Shown: positions 9,572 to 18,352, counted from the first letter of the stretch. The stretch is 64,000 nucleotides of DNA from Hyphomicrobiales bacterium (GCA_900472175.1 UCHD01000004.1:650726-714725); one strand, 5' to 3'. Numbers and translations: made by a program. The notes: generated by a model not told the origin, from the letters alone.

Positions 9572-11704
9572 TCAGAAGCCGGATTCCCGAATCAGGACAG
9601 CGGCCGCTCGCCGGGCGATCCTGCTGAAGACGCTTTCCGGCGTAGCGTCGATCCTGACGACACCACGAAGGATAGGGAGTGTCACCGGCTGAGCCGCGGC
9701 AGCCGTCATGATGAACTGATACTGCGCCTCGACGGGCACAGCCCCCTTTTCCTTGTCCTCGTTGACAGCGATCGAGCCGCCGTTCGTCGATGACAGATAC
9801 GGAAGTTCCACTGCGGATACGCCGCCGGCGCTGACGGATGCGAGGCGGACATCAGATTTCGGCGTCAAGGGCTCGTCTGGTATGAATTCTCCCAGCGCGC
9901 CGCTGCTGATCGCGAAAACGAGATCCTCAGGGGCGTAGCCACGCACCTGGTGTCCGTCATCTGCCACCACGAGAGCGAGCTCCTGCCCCTTGGCGATCCA
10001 GCGATCGGCATGCAGATCAGGAAGCATGTCCTGAACAACGCCGTTGACGCTGGCCCTTATTGTTAGCTCTCGTTCAAGGCGGCGTAGACCCGCCACCTGT
10101 TCATCGATGCTGGATATCTCCTGCTCGATGACGATGGTGGCGTCGCGGTCGAGCTGGTCGGCGACCCGGCGAGCCTGGCGCAGGGACGCGAGGTCACGGT
10201 TCGTCCGGGCCTGCCTGAGATCAAGTGTCAGCTTCGGCGACTGCAGGGTGAAGAGCACATCCCCCTGTTTGACGTAGTCGCCGTCTTTTACCCTGATCCC
10301 GGTGATTTGCGCTGCGACCGGCACGGCAATCCGCTGGACGGAAACAGGCTCCATAACTGCAGGCATCTCGACACGATGCGGCCAGGGAATTACGACCGAC
10401 AGAAAAGCGAGCACTGCGATGGTTCCTGACACCTGATAGCGTCTCTGCTGAAGGATCTTGCCACGCAGTTGCCACCACAGTCCGATTTCATTCGCCACCG
10501 GTCGCACGACGAACCAGAGAATTTCGATGGTGAACAGCAGAATGCCGAGCAGCTTTACCTGCGTCATATGGTAGACCACCAGCGCGATGCCGATGAACAG
10601 GCCAAGGCGATAGATACATACGGCAATAGCGTAGAAGACGACAGCGATGCGGCGTCGTCGCGTCCATTCCTCCGGACAGGGCGCCTGGAGATTGAACAAT
10701 ATTTTCCGGATCGACCAGCGCAGGATGGCGAAGGCCCGCGGCTGAAGGTTCGAGATTCGCCACAAATCGCTGAGAAGATAATATCCGTCGAAGCGCATCA
10801 ATGGGCTAAGGTTGACGGCCAGGCTGAGCACCCAGCTCGCCGTGGCGATAAAGAAGCAAGCGCTCCTCAACACTCCATCCGGCAGGAAGGCCCACAGGAA
10901 CGTGGCGATGGCGGCGATGGCAAGTTCCACGATCATGCCCGCCGCGCTGACGAGCATCCTCTCCCTGCGCGACGGCAGGCGCCAGGCGTCTGTCACGTCA
11001 GTGTAGAGGACGGGGGCAAGGACGAGGAATGCAACGCCCATGGTCGGAATCCGGCAGCCGAAGTGCATGGCCATATAGGCATGACCGAGTTCGTGGAAGA
11101 TCTTCACGAAGATCAGAGCGGCGGCGTAACCCAATGCCCCTTCGAGGGAAAAGAAGAACAGGAAGGTATGCGAGAAGGTGTCGAACTGGCGCGAGGCCAG
11201 GAACAGGCCAATGCTTCCGAGTAGAATGACGAAAAGAATCATCGGGCGCGACGCGAACAGCCGCGCGACCGGCAGTGTCTTCTGAAGGAAATCATCTGGT
11301 TTGAACAAGGGAACGCGAATGAAGAGATAGTTGTGCAGCAGCCACGAAATCGGCCCGCGACGGCCATCCTGCTGCTGTCTGTAGACCGATCTCCAACCCG
11401 CAATCGGCTCGCACAGCAATCCAGCTTGATCGAGGGCCAGGGTCACTTGGTAGAGATCGTCCTGGGAGACCTCTTCGTGCAACTGCTTGCTCATATGGGC
11501 GGCAAGCGCCTCGATCTTCAGGCCACCGCTCCAGTGTTGCAAGAGATTGAACGCCTGCTCGTCGATCTCATGATAACGATGGGCAATTGGATCGTAGATA
11601 AGCCATGGCTCCTCGCTATCCTCGGCCCCCCTGTGCAGACGAAGGTCTTCCCGCAGTGCAGGAACAATAACGGATCCAAACCCTGGCGGGGCGGCCGTCG
11701 TCAT
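9572..11704 (-). CDS. PqqD-like / M50 site-2 protease / HlyD-like fusion protein
   Basis: 710 residues. Residues about 10-105 resemble a PqqD-like domain, the fold that binds leader peptides in several peptide-modification systems. Several membrane segments follow (from about 153). They carry the M50 zinc-protease motif HELGH (204-208) and the second metal-ligand motif NLSPLMRFDGYY (298-309, Asp306), so both parts of a site-2-type active site look intact. After more membrane segments (to about 440) comes a biotinyl-lipoyl/HlyD barrel (about 450-490), an alpha-helical hairpin and a beta-barrel region. The protein is probably in the inner membrane with its HlyD part in the periplasm. ATG 11704 overlaps the stop of the preceding adaptor gene (ATGA), indicating coupled translation. 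It lies immediately before the giant LEPR protein, the likely substrate. The domain calls are from visible motifs; substrate and cleavage site are inferred. Confidence 0.85.
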   Translation of the reverse strand: MTTAAPPGFGSVIVPALREDLRLHRGAEDSEEPWLIYDPIAHRYHEIDEQAFNLLQHWSGGLKIEALAAHMSKQLHEEVSQDDLYQVTLALDQAGLLCEPIAGWRSVYRQQQDGRRGPISWLLHNYLFIRVPLFKPDDFLQKTLPVARLFASRPMILFVILLGSIGLFLASRQFDTFSHTFLFFFSLEGALGYAAALIFVKIFHELGHAYMAMHFGCRIPTMGVAFLVLAPVLYTDVTDAWRLPSRRERMLVSAAGMIVELAIAAIATFLWAFLPDGVLRSACFFIATASWVLSLAVNLSPLMRFDGYYLLSDLWRISNLQPRAFAILRWSIRKILFNLQAPCPEEWTRRRRIAVVFYAIAVCIYRLGLFIGIALVVYHMTQVKLLGILLFTIEILWFVVRPVANEIGLWWQLRGKILQQRRYQVSGTIAVLAFLSVVIPWPHRVEMPAVMEPVSVQRIAVPVAAQITGIRVKDGDYVKQGDVLFTLQSPKLTLDLRQARTNRDLASLRQARRVADQLDRDATIVIEQEISSIDEQVAGLRRLERELTIRASVNGVVQDMLPDLHADRWIAKGQELALVVADDGHQVRGYAPEDLVFAISSGALGEFIPDEPLTPKSDVRLASVSAGGVSAVELPYLSSTNGGSIAVNEDKEKGAVPVEAQYQFIMTAAAAQPVTLPILRGVVRIDATPESVFSRIARRAAAVLIRESGF

Positions 11705-13143
11705 AGGCCAACCTTCTGCCGCACCCAGGTCAACGGCCGCCGGAACAGATAATATCCCAGCGGCGCCTTCTCGCTGAAGAGTTGCGCCGTACCTCTGACG
11801 CCTGGCCGCGGCGTCACCGTGCCTGGGGCGAACCCGCCATTGATCAGATAGACCAGCCCCTGCCCCTCCACCACGCGGGCCTGATGGCTGGTAGAAGTGA
11901 CGGTCGCATCGACCGGATTGAGCGGGTCGCCATTGAGGAATGCGCGAATTCGATTCCCCGGCTTCAAGTCGAGCACTTCGGCGACCGGAAGGGTGGCGCG
12001 CAGTTCGACATTGTTCTCGTCGGCTATTTCAAGAATGCGCTGGCCGGTCACGACCGGTTTGCCCACCCACTCCTTTCGATCCGCGTAGACCGCTATTCCA
12101 TCCCGCGATGCGCGTATCGATGACCTTTCGAAGGTGTCTTTGGCAAAATCGCGTTCGGCAACCTTCAGGCTCAGTTCGGCTTTCGCCTGCGCCAGTTCCC
12201 GCTTCGCCGTCTCGTCGACGAACGAACTTTGCTGCAACTGCCGGAGCTTGGCGGCGGCCAAGCTTACTTCCTGCTCGGCAACCCGCAACTGGTTGCGGGG
12301 AACGGTGTCGACATATTGGACGATCAGGTCGCCCTGTTTCACGGCGGAGTTCGGCGCTGCGACAACGTTCTCGATGACACCGTCGATCGGTGCCGCGACG
12401 ACGAACGGGCTTTTCGCAACGACTTCCATCGGCGCAAGAGCAGTCATCGGGACGGGGTAAAACATGGAAGCGGAAGCGGCGATACACAGCCCGTAGAACA
12501 GCAATCTGTATCCAAGACGCATCTTGCGCCGCGGCGTTTTGAGGGTCAGGACCGTGGCGGCATGGGCCGCCGTGCCCGCGATGCGCGCGCCGATCGTGAT
12601 GGCAGATTCGGAAAATGCGTGCTCGCCGACGACGAGGACGCCACAATCAGGCTTGGCATCACGATGCTTCAAGGGGAGCCAATAGCCTTCGGGGAAAGGA
12701 AAGGTACGTGCTTCCTCGACGCTTGCCTCGGGTCCAATCTTTATCCGCAAGGGAGACAGGCTCTCCCATCCGGAGGACGGTGGTGCCTTTTGGAGCTCCT
12801 TTTCGAGCCATCTGATCGTCGGCGCATTTCGATCAAGCTCGCTTGTGCCTGACACCTTCATCACCCGCGGGCGCCCCGAACGCAGGACAAGGAAATAGGC
12901 TGAACGAGCGCCCATCGCCTTTCGCACCTCATTGACGAGTAGGACGCTCAACTCGTCGATGCTTCCACATGTGCGTATATCGGATTCAACCGACAGCAGA
13001 TGCCGCAGTGCGCTGACCGCATCGTTCCGGGAGCGTTCGGCGGCGTCGCCTGAACCTTCGCTCAACGAAATCCGCTTCGGTACGCTACTAACAGCGCTAC
13101 CGATCTGAATGACCGTCTTTGGCGTCGCCTCGATACTCAACAC
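11701..13143 (-). CDS. GAF-like domain / TM / HlyD-family periplasmic adaptor
   Basis: 480 residues from a GTG start with GAGG 4 nt upstream and 1 nt after the previous stop. The N-terminal part (about residues 40-200) looks like a cytoplasmic GAF-type domain. One membrane segment lies at about 211-231. It is followed by a HlyD/membrane-fusion region: lipoyl half-motifs around 248-280, a coiled-coil hairpin (about 283-335), the second lipoyl half and a beta-barrel. Such adaptors bridge an inner-membrane component to a TolC channel. A GAF-like domain on the cytoplasmic side is unusual for an adaptor and suggests ligand-controlled assembly or activity, which is inference. The neighbours (second HlyD, TolC, M50-HlyD fusion, giant protein) place it in the export apparatus. 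Confidence 0.85.
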   Translation of the reverse strand: MLSIEATPKTVIQIGSAVSSVPKRISLSEGSGDAAERSRNDAVSALRHLLSVESDIRTCGSIDELSVLLVNEVRKAMGARSAYFLVLRSGRPRVMKVSGTSELDRNAPTIRWLEKELQKAPPSSGWESLSPLRIKIGPEASVEEARTFPFPEGYWLPLKHRDAKPDCGVLVVGEHAFSESAITIGARIAGTAAHAATVLTLKTPRRKMRLGYRLLFYGLCIAASASMFYPVPMTALAPMEVVAKSPFVVAAPIDGVIENVVAAPNSAVKQGDLIVQYVDTVPRNQLRVAEQEVSLAAAKLRQLQQSSFVDETAKRELAQAKAELSLKVAERDFAKDTFERSSIRASRDGIAVYADRKEWVGKPVVTGQRILEIADENNVELRATLPVAEVLDLKPGNRIRAFLNGDPLNPVDATVTSTSHQARVVEGQGLVYLINGGFAPGTVTPRPGVRGTAQLFSEKAPLGYYLFRRPLTWVRQKVGL

Positions 13144-13144
13144 G

Positions 13145-13894
13145 CTACCTCGAGGATGGTTGTTTCAACTCCGCGCTAAGGCTCATGCCGGGCAGAATAC
13201 CGGTCGAACTACCGGTGAAGATCCCGATGATCTTCACCGTCTGACTGACGGAATCCACGGTCGCGGCAATACGCTCTACGGTCGCATCATGCACTGTTTC
13301 GGTTTCATCGACAACGACACGGAATTTGAGGCCAGGTTTGATCCATCTTAACCACACCGAAGGAACGATCAGTTCCATCTCAAGATGATCGGTATTGACG
13401 AGACGCATCAGGGGTTCGCCCGGCTTCGACATCTCGTAGGTCTTGGCGCGCATCTCGGCGATGCGGCCATCGAACGGCGCTGAAATTGCGCATTCTGCGA
13501 CCTGGGCGGCCAGTGTTTTCGCTTCAGCCTTCGCCTTCTCATACCTTGCACGATTTTGCTGAACGTCCAGCTTTCCGATGGCCCTGCGCTTGTCGAGCGC
13601 AACGCTGTTTTCGAGAGCGAAGAGGTTGAACTGCTCCTCAGCACGGGCAGCGTCGAGTTCACTTTCGTACTTGCCACAATCAAAATCGAGCAGCGTGTCC
13701 CCCTTCGCGAAGCTCTCGCCTTCCCGCCGGGTGATCTGCAAAATGCGCGCATTGAGTTCCGTGGAGATCAGCGCCTCGTCGACGGCTCGCACCAGTCCCC
13801 GCACAGGCTCCTGCACCTCCTGAGCAGAGGCTGCCCCTATCGTCAGCAGCATCGCCACGCTCGCCAATCCCGCAAGGATCCACGCGCGCGCCAC
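13145..13894 (-). CDS. HlyD/RND-type periplasmic adaptor with signal peptide
   Basis: 249 residues from GTG 13894. This start is 4 nt after the TolC-gene stop and gives a clear signal peptide ending near AASAQ; a longer in-frame ORF from 14014 would overlap the TolC gene and add an Arg-rich stretch unlike an N-terminus. The mature protein has the membrane-fusion layout: lipoyl half-motif (RGLVRAVDEALIS then GESFAKGDTLLDFD), short helical hairpin, second lipoyl half (CAISAPFDGRIAEM) and beta-barrel to the end. It is shorter than typical RND adaptors (about 350-400 residues). With the GAF-HlyD protein and the M50-HlyD fusion it is the third adaptor-like component of this operon, which suggests a mixed periplasmic tube leading to the TolC channel. 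Confidence 0.85.
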   Translation of the reverse strand: MARAWILAGLASVAMLLTIGAASAQEVQEPVRGLVRAVDEALISTELNARILQITRREGESFAKGDTLLDFDCGKYESELDAARAEEQFNLFALENSVALDKRRAIGKLDVQQNRARYEKAKAEAKTLAAQVAECAISAPFDGRIAEMRAKTYEMSKPGEPLMRLVNTDHLEMELIVPSVWLRWIKPGLKFRVVVDETETVHDATVERIAATVDSVSQTVKIIGIFTGSSTGILPGMSLSAELKQPSSR

Positions 13895-13898
13895 AGTT

Positions 13899-15533
13899 TC
13901 AATTCCCGGAAGAGCTTGATGCGACAGTAAACTCCGGCACAGAGGCCCCGCTACCGGCCTTGGACCGCGACGCCATGGAGGCGTTCGCCCCCGCGGGCGG
14001 AGCCGCTTGCGCACGTTGCTGCAAGCTAGCGGCTTCAGCAGAAGCCAGAACAGTCTTCAGATCGCCTCTGGCTACCCATGTCTGACGCAAGGCATCCTTG
14101 ATTTGCGCCACGCTCGCCTTGTCGATGTCGACAGGCGGATAGGCGTCGAGACCGATGGACGCATAGATATTCGCATAGGCGTTCTGCAGGCTGGCGTAGG
14201 CGAGATCGTAACGGACATCCGATACGATCGTGTTCATCTCCTCGCGGATCAAGGTCTGCTCGCTCGTCTGTTCGGTCGTTGTCGATGCCGAGATTTGATC
14301 GAGCAACTTGTGCTGAACATTCTTCAACTGGCCGGCGATGGAGAGCTCCTCGCGAGCCTGAATATAGCGGACCCGGCTCACATGGACCTGGGTCATAATC
14401 GCCATGGTCAGTGCGAGAGAACGCTGGTCGAGCAGTTCCGACTGGGATTCGACCAGTTTCTTCTTCTGCGGGTACTGGAAGACCTTGAGAAGATTCCAGC
14501 TCGCCTGCGCGCCCCATCCGAGCCAGTTTTGGTTGTACATGAAGGAATCCGTGCTGACGCTCGGGCCGACGAAGACATTGATGCCCGGAAGCGTCTCGAT
14601 CAACGCCGCATCGAGTTCCTTCTCGTTGCTCCGGATACGATAGGCGACATCGCGCACCTCCGGGCGGTTCATGATCGCGACGCGGATGAGCTTACGCGGA
14701 TCGACGTCTGTCGGTGGCTTGCCTGTCCCCACCCGTTCTCCCGCCAGACGGAAACTCGCTTCTGGCGGAAGGTTCATCAAGGCCGCCAGTTGGCTGCGAG
14801 CGGTTCGAAGCTCGCCTGCGATCTGCTTTGCCTGGCGCCGGATTTCCAAGAGCTCGCGCTCGTAGGTCAGGGCGACGACGGGTGAAGTTTGCCTTTCCTC
14901 CGCAAGCGAGCGGGAATCTGAGACTGCCTTCCGCGCCTTGCCCTCGAGCGAATTCAAGCGCGAAAGCAGCTTTTCGCTGGCTATGGCACGCCAGTAGGCC
15001 GTCCGGACATCCTCGACGATCCGGTTGAGCACCTTGCGGCGCGCTTCCCGCTGCGCCAGCACCTTGTCGGCCGCCTGCTGCGCGCGAACATAAGAGAGGC
15101 CGAAATCGAGAACATTCCAGCTCAGCGTGACGTCCGATTCCAGGATCTGCTTGTCGGAACTTGTCGACGGTTCGAGCGATTGCTGACCGCTGAGGACGGA
15201 AACGCTCGAACTGGCCAGCACATTGTTGCGCCCGGTGTAGCCGGAATTCAGGACAAGGTTCGGGAGGCCCTGATAGCCGGCGAGATTGAGTTCCTGGATA
15301 TTCACCGCTTCCTGCATGAGCTCGACACGCTGATCCAGGTTGTACTTCAGTGCCCGCGCAGTCGCCTCGTAGATGTCTATCGACCCCGTGACCGGCGTCT
15401 GAGCGGCCGTGACCCGCGAAACGTTACTATCGGCGATCTTCGCGAGATCGTTTTGCGAAAGAGTTTCGGGCGTGACACTGCAGCCGGAAAGAACGAGCGA
15501 CGTCGAAAGCAAGAGCGGAAACCGTAGACGCAT
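13899..15533 (-). CDS. TolC-family outer-membrane efflux lipoprotein
   Basis: 544 residues. The N-terminus is a lipoprotein signal peptide with lipobox LSGC (Cys18). The body shows the two repeated TolC/OEP blocks rich in long amphipathic helices (about residues 45-250 and 265-470), including the typical LNLAGYQGLPNL and DVTLSWNVLDFG segments. The Ala/Ser-rich C-terminal tail after about residue 500 is low in complexity. TolC proteins form the trimeric outer-membrane channel and periplasmic tunnel of type I secretion and RND efflux. It is the first gene of the five-gene minus-strand operon, so the promoter should lie in 15534-15830. Confidence 0.9.
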   Translation of the reverse strand: MRLRFPLLLSTSLVLSGCSVTPETLSQNDLAKIADSNVSRVTAAQTPVTGSIDIYEATARALKYNLDQRVELMQEAVNIQELNLAGYQGLPNLVLNSGYTGRNNVLASSSVSVLSGQQSLEPSTSSDKQILESDVTLSWNVLDFGLSYVRAQQAADKVLAQREARRKVLNRIVEDVRTAYWRAIASEKLLSRLNSLEGKARKAVSDSRSLAEERQTSPVVALTYERELLEIRRQAKQIAGELRTARSQLAALMNLPPEASFRLAGERVGTGKPPTDVDPRKLIRVAIMNRPEVRDVAYRIRSNEKELDAALIETLPGINVFVGPSVSTDSFMYNQNWLGWGAQASWNLLKVFQYPQKKKLVESQSELLDQRSLALTMAIMTQVHVSRVRYIQAREELSIAGQLKNVQHKLLDQISASTTTEQTSEQTLIREEMNTIVSDVRYDLAYASLQNAYANIYASIGLDAYPPVDIDKASVAQIKDALRQTWVARGDLKTVLASAEAASLQQRAQAAPPAGANASMASRSKAGSGASVPEFTVASSSSGN

Positions 15534-15827
15534 TCAAGACCTGCCACTTTGAGGGACATAGGCTCTAACGGCCGAGGCCGGCCGTTGATTTCAGCATCGG
15601 GAAACGCAAAAACGCTTGTTGCGAAAACTCCCCCTCGTCACGCCAGTGTAGTCACACATCAAAAGATTCGCCAGCCGGTTGCGTAACCATCACAAAAAGC
15701 TAGCCAAACTGTGCCCTTTTTGCCGCACCGCGCTGCCGCTCTAGGCTCACAAGGCTCAAGGCGCATTCATCGATCCAGTAGCAGCACGTTGCTACGATAA
15801 GGCCTCCCGTCGGTGCACCGTAGACGA
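15534..15827. promoter_or_regulatory. Leader/promoter region of the secretion operon with inverted repeats
   Basis: About 290 nt upstream of the TolC gene. On the minus strand the leader contains a 7-bp-stem hairpin at 15567-15586 (arms AACGGCC / GGCCGTT, 6-nt loop) with no following U-run, so it is not a standard terminator. A second inverted repeat, GTAGCA / TGCTAC with a 6-nt centre, lies at 15778-15795. I could not define a sigma70 promoter with confidence. That this region drives the operon is inferred from gene order. Confidence 0.4.
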
Positions 15828-16297
15828 CTAGACGGCTGCGAACTCAGCTCGGCTATCCATGTACGCGGACGGATTTGGCTCGCTCTTCATCATAATCCGT
15901 CGCCATGCTTCTTGCTCCGCATTGATCACAGCCAGTTCCCAAACACAGCCAATCACGGATCTTTTTGCCGTGTCCATGGTTCGGCTGCGGAATACGCTTT
16001 TCGATAGTTATGCTGACACAGCACCGATCCCTGTATCCACCAATGTGCCGAAATCGTAACGCCTGCTTCACCAGGATGAATGATCACAAAGCCCATGCCA
16101 TTGTCGTCGCCCTCGCTTGCCACTCGCGGCAAAACGTCCGCCCGAACGAATGCCTGTGCGAGATTAAGCGTGGTCTGGTCGATCCTGCGGTTATCCGCAA
16201 CAAGACCATAGATTTTGAATTTCAGGCCCATCATGTCCCAGAGGCCTAGATTTGAAACGGCACGTGGATGATAGATTTCAATTGCTTTTGAGTTCAT
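15828..16297 (-). pseudogene. Conserved hypothetical gene broken by a single frameshift
   Basis: Reading from ATG 16297 (GGAG 8 nt upstream) gives a protein-like sequence starting MNSKAIEIYHPRAVSNLG and continuing through SAHWWIQGSVLCQHNYRKAYSAAEP, then garbles and stops after a few codons. A different frame beginning at MDTAKRS (15977) continues in a protein-like manner (VIGCVWELAVINAEQEAW) to a TAG at 15828. Joining the frames at about 15977/15978, as if one base had been lost, gives one coherent protein of about 156 residues. I have the impression of similar small conserved proteins in rhizobia but know no function. Either a real pseudogene or a sequencing error. Confidence 0.6.
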
Positions 16298-16427
16298 TGG
16301 CCGCACTCCACTCAGCTCTATTGGTGCCAATCAGAGATCAGTTGTAAAGCCCAATTGCCCGGCATCCTCCCTTTCCAAATACGGGCTGCCGTGCAGAATG
16401 GGCTTCCGATCATCGTGAAGGCACAGC

Positions 16428-17714
16428 ATGCCTGCAGTCCCGTTGCCGACCAGCCTTTATGCCGCCACCGCGCATCCGGCGCCTTTGACACCGTCGCTTG
16501 ATGCCGATCGCACCGTATCGGTGGCGATCGTCGGTGCAGGCTTTGCGGGATTGTCCGCAGCACTGCACTTGGCTGAAACGGGTATCGATGTCTGCGTGCT
16601 GGAAGCCAATGAGCCTGGCTGGGGTGCGTCCGGGCGCAATGGCGGACAGGTCAATCCCGGGCTCAAATTCAATCCCGATGAATTGCTTGGCCGGTTTGGC
16701 GCAGGTCTTGGCGAGCGCATGATCGGCATGGCCTGGGGCGCGCCGGATTTTACCTTCGACCTCATCCGCAGGCTCGGTATCGATTGTGACGCACGGCAGA
16801 ACGGCACGTTGCGGGCCGCGACCAATACGTTGACGGCCAAGGCTGTCGAAACCGCCGCGGCCCAATGCGCCGCCCATGGCTTTCCGGTACGCTTGCTCGA
16901 CGCAAAGGAAACGGCGTCGGCAACGGGCACCGGCCGCTACCCTGCAGCGCTGCTGGATCCACGCGGCGGTGATCTGCATCCGCTGAATTATGCGCGTGGC
17001 CTTGCTGCAGCGGCACAGAATGCCGGCGCTTCCATTCATCGCGATAGCCGCGTTATTTTCGTGCGAAGACAATCCGGGAAATGGGTTTTGCGCACCGACA
17101 AGGCGACTGTTTCGGCGGATAAAATTCTTGTTGTTACAAACGCATATGCGGATAACCTATGGTTTGACTTGAGGAAATCCCTGATCCCTGTCTACAGTTC
17201 GATCGTTGCAACAGAACCCCTGGCCGCTGATCTGGCGGCCCGCATCCTGCCGCATCGTCCCGTACTGTATGAAAGCGGCCATATCACCGTCTATTATCGC
17301 CTCGACAAACAGAACAGGCTGCTGATGGGCGGCCGTGGGCCGCAGCGGGTATTGGCCGGGCACAGCGCACCACTGGATTACCTGAAGCGCTACGCTGAAA
17401 GTCTCTGGCCGGGCCTAAGAGGGATCCGCTGGACACATGCCTGGAACGGCCAGCTGGCAGTCACGCCGGACCACCTGCCCCATCTGCATGAACCATCCGA
17501 GGATGCCATGATCTATCTGGGCTGCAATGGCCGCGGCGTGGCACTGGCGACGGCCATCGGCAAGCAGCTTGCCGGACGCCTGGCCGGCGGACAATCGGCC
17601 GGAATCTGCCTGCCGGTCACCGGCATCAAACCAATGCGTTTCCACGCGCTCTGGCCTGTCGGCGTGCACGCGGCGATGATCTGGGGCAGAATGAAGGACC
17701 GGCTGGGCATCTAG
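16428..17714 (+). CDS. FAD-dependent oxidoreductase, DAO / gamma-glutamylputrescine oxidase-like
   Basis: 428 residues from ATG 16428 with GAAGG 6 nt upstream. A Rossmann FAD motif GAGFAGLSA is at residues 36-44 with the acidic end of beta-2 at Glu59, followed by GASGRNGG (about 67-74), the hallmark of the OrdL/PuuB branch of the D-amino-acid-oxidase family. The C-terminal half contains the second FAD-contact segment (YLGCNGRGVALA). These enzymes oxidise secondary or primary amines of amino acids and gamma-glutamyl polyamines, using FAD and O2. The substrate cannot be told from sequence. It stands alone between divergent or unrelated genes, with no transport or polyamine genes beside it. Confidence 0.85.
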   Translation: MPAVPLPTSLYAATAHPAPLTPSLDADRTVSVAIVGAGFAGLSAALHLAETGIDVCVLEANEPGWGASGRNGGQVNPGLKFNPDELLGRFGAGLGERMIGMAWGAPDFTFDLIRRLGIDCDARQNGTLRAATNTLTAKAVETAAAQCAAHGFPVRLLDAKETASATGTGRYPAALLDPRGGDLHPLNYARGLAAAAQNAGASIHRDSRVIFVRRQSGKWVLRTDKATVSADKILVVTNAYADNLWFDLRKSLIPVYSSIVATEPLAADLAARILPHRPVLYESGHITVYYRLDKQNRLLMGGRGPQRVLAGHSAPLDYLKRYAESLWPGLRGIRWTHAWNGQLAVTPDHLPHLHEPSEDAMIYLGCNGRGVALATAIGKQLAGRLAGGQSAGICLPVTGIKPMRFHALWPVGVHAAMIWGRMKDRLGI

Positions 17715-17905
17715 AGCCAGACGATAAACGGCAGGAACCTCGTCGGCTTCAATAATCTGCTTGTTTTTTCAGTTTAATAAATCACGTGAATATACTGAAT
17801 TCATGCACTAATTAATACCTTTAGATGTCGCACCTCTGCCAGAGAAACCATTTTGCCCCGGCACACGTATTATACCTGTTGAGATGGTCAGCAAGGAGAT
17901 GGGGA
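17715..17905. other. AT-rich intergenic region
   Basis: About 190 nt between the oxidoreductase and the DUF4864 gene, clearly richer in A/T than its surroundings near 17760-17820. Probably carries the promoter of the following gene; I could not assign boxes or a terminator. Confidence 0.4.
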
Positions 17906-18328
17906 ATGATCCGGACACTCAGAGCCTGCGCGTGCATTGCCATTCTCCTGTCCACGCCGCCGCTGGTATTGGCAACGGAACCCGTCGATACGGCCCAGTC
18001 GATTATCCAGAACCAGATCGAGGCCTTTCTCAACGACGACGCGGAGACGGCCTATTCCTTTGCCTCGCCGCAGATAAGGCAGAAATTTCCGGACAAGAGC
18101 ATCTTCTTTGAGATGGTCAAGCGCGGCTACACGCCGGTCTACCGTCCCGGCAATTTCGCCTTTGGACGCAGCAAGATCGGTGGCGATACCGTGGTGCAGG
18201 AAGTGTTGATCTCCGCGCCTGACGGCAAGGACTGGACGGCGCTGTACTTTCTCGTCAGGCAGCCGGACGGCAGCTACAAGATCAACGGTGTGCAGATGCT
18301 GCAGCAGGCCCCCGGCCCCGAGATTTGA
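17906..18328 (+). CDS. DUF4864 family exported protein
   Basis: 140 residues. ATG 17906 is chosen because GGAGATGGGGA lies just upstream and the product then opens with a signal peptide (MIRTLRACAC, hydrophobic core, cleavage near VLATEP). The mature part matches the DUF4864 type: an amphipathic helix with the motif IIQNQIEAFLNDDAETAYSFA, then a beta-rich NTF2-like fold. A longer ORF from 17825 lacks a ribosome site. Likely periplasmic; function unknown. It converges on tgt with a 24-nt gap. Confidence 0.8.
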   Translation: MIRTLRACACIAILLSTPPLVLATEPVDTAQSIIQNQIEAFLNDDAETAYSFASPQIRQKFPDKSIFFEMVKRGYTPVYRPGNFAFGRSKIGGDTVVQEVLISAPDGKDWTALYFLVRQPDGSYKINGVQMLQQAPGPEI

Positions 18329-18352
18329 CCCGATACGCGATGATGGAGCCGC

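Noticed and set aside
35..9692. Many plus-strand ORFs of 60-350 codons across the first 9.5 kb, several with similar sequences
   Set aside because: They are antisense shadows of the giant minus-strand gene; their mutual similarity comes from the repeats read on the wrong strand.
13895..14014. Upstream extension of the small HlyD adaptor inside the TolC gene
   Set aside because: It overlaps the TolC coding end by 116 nt, is Arg-rich, and hides the signal peptide that begins at GTG 13894.
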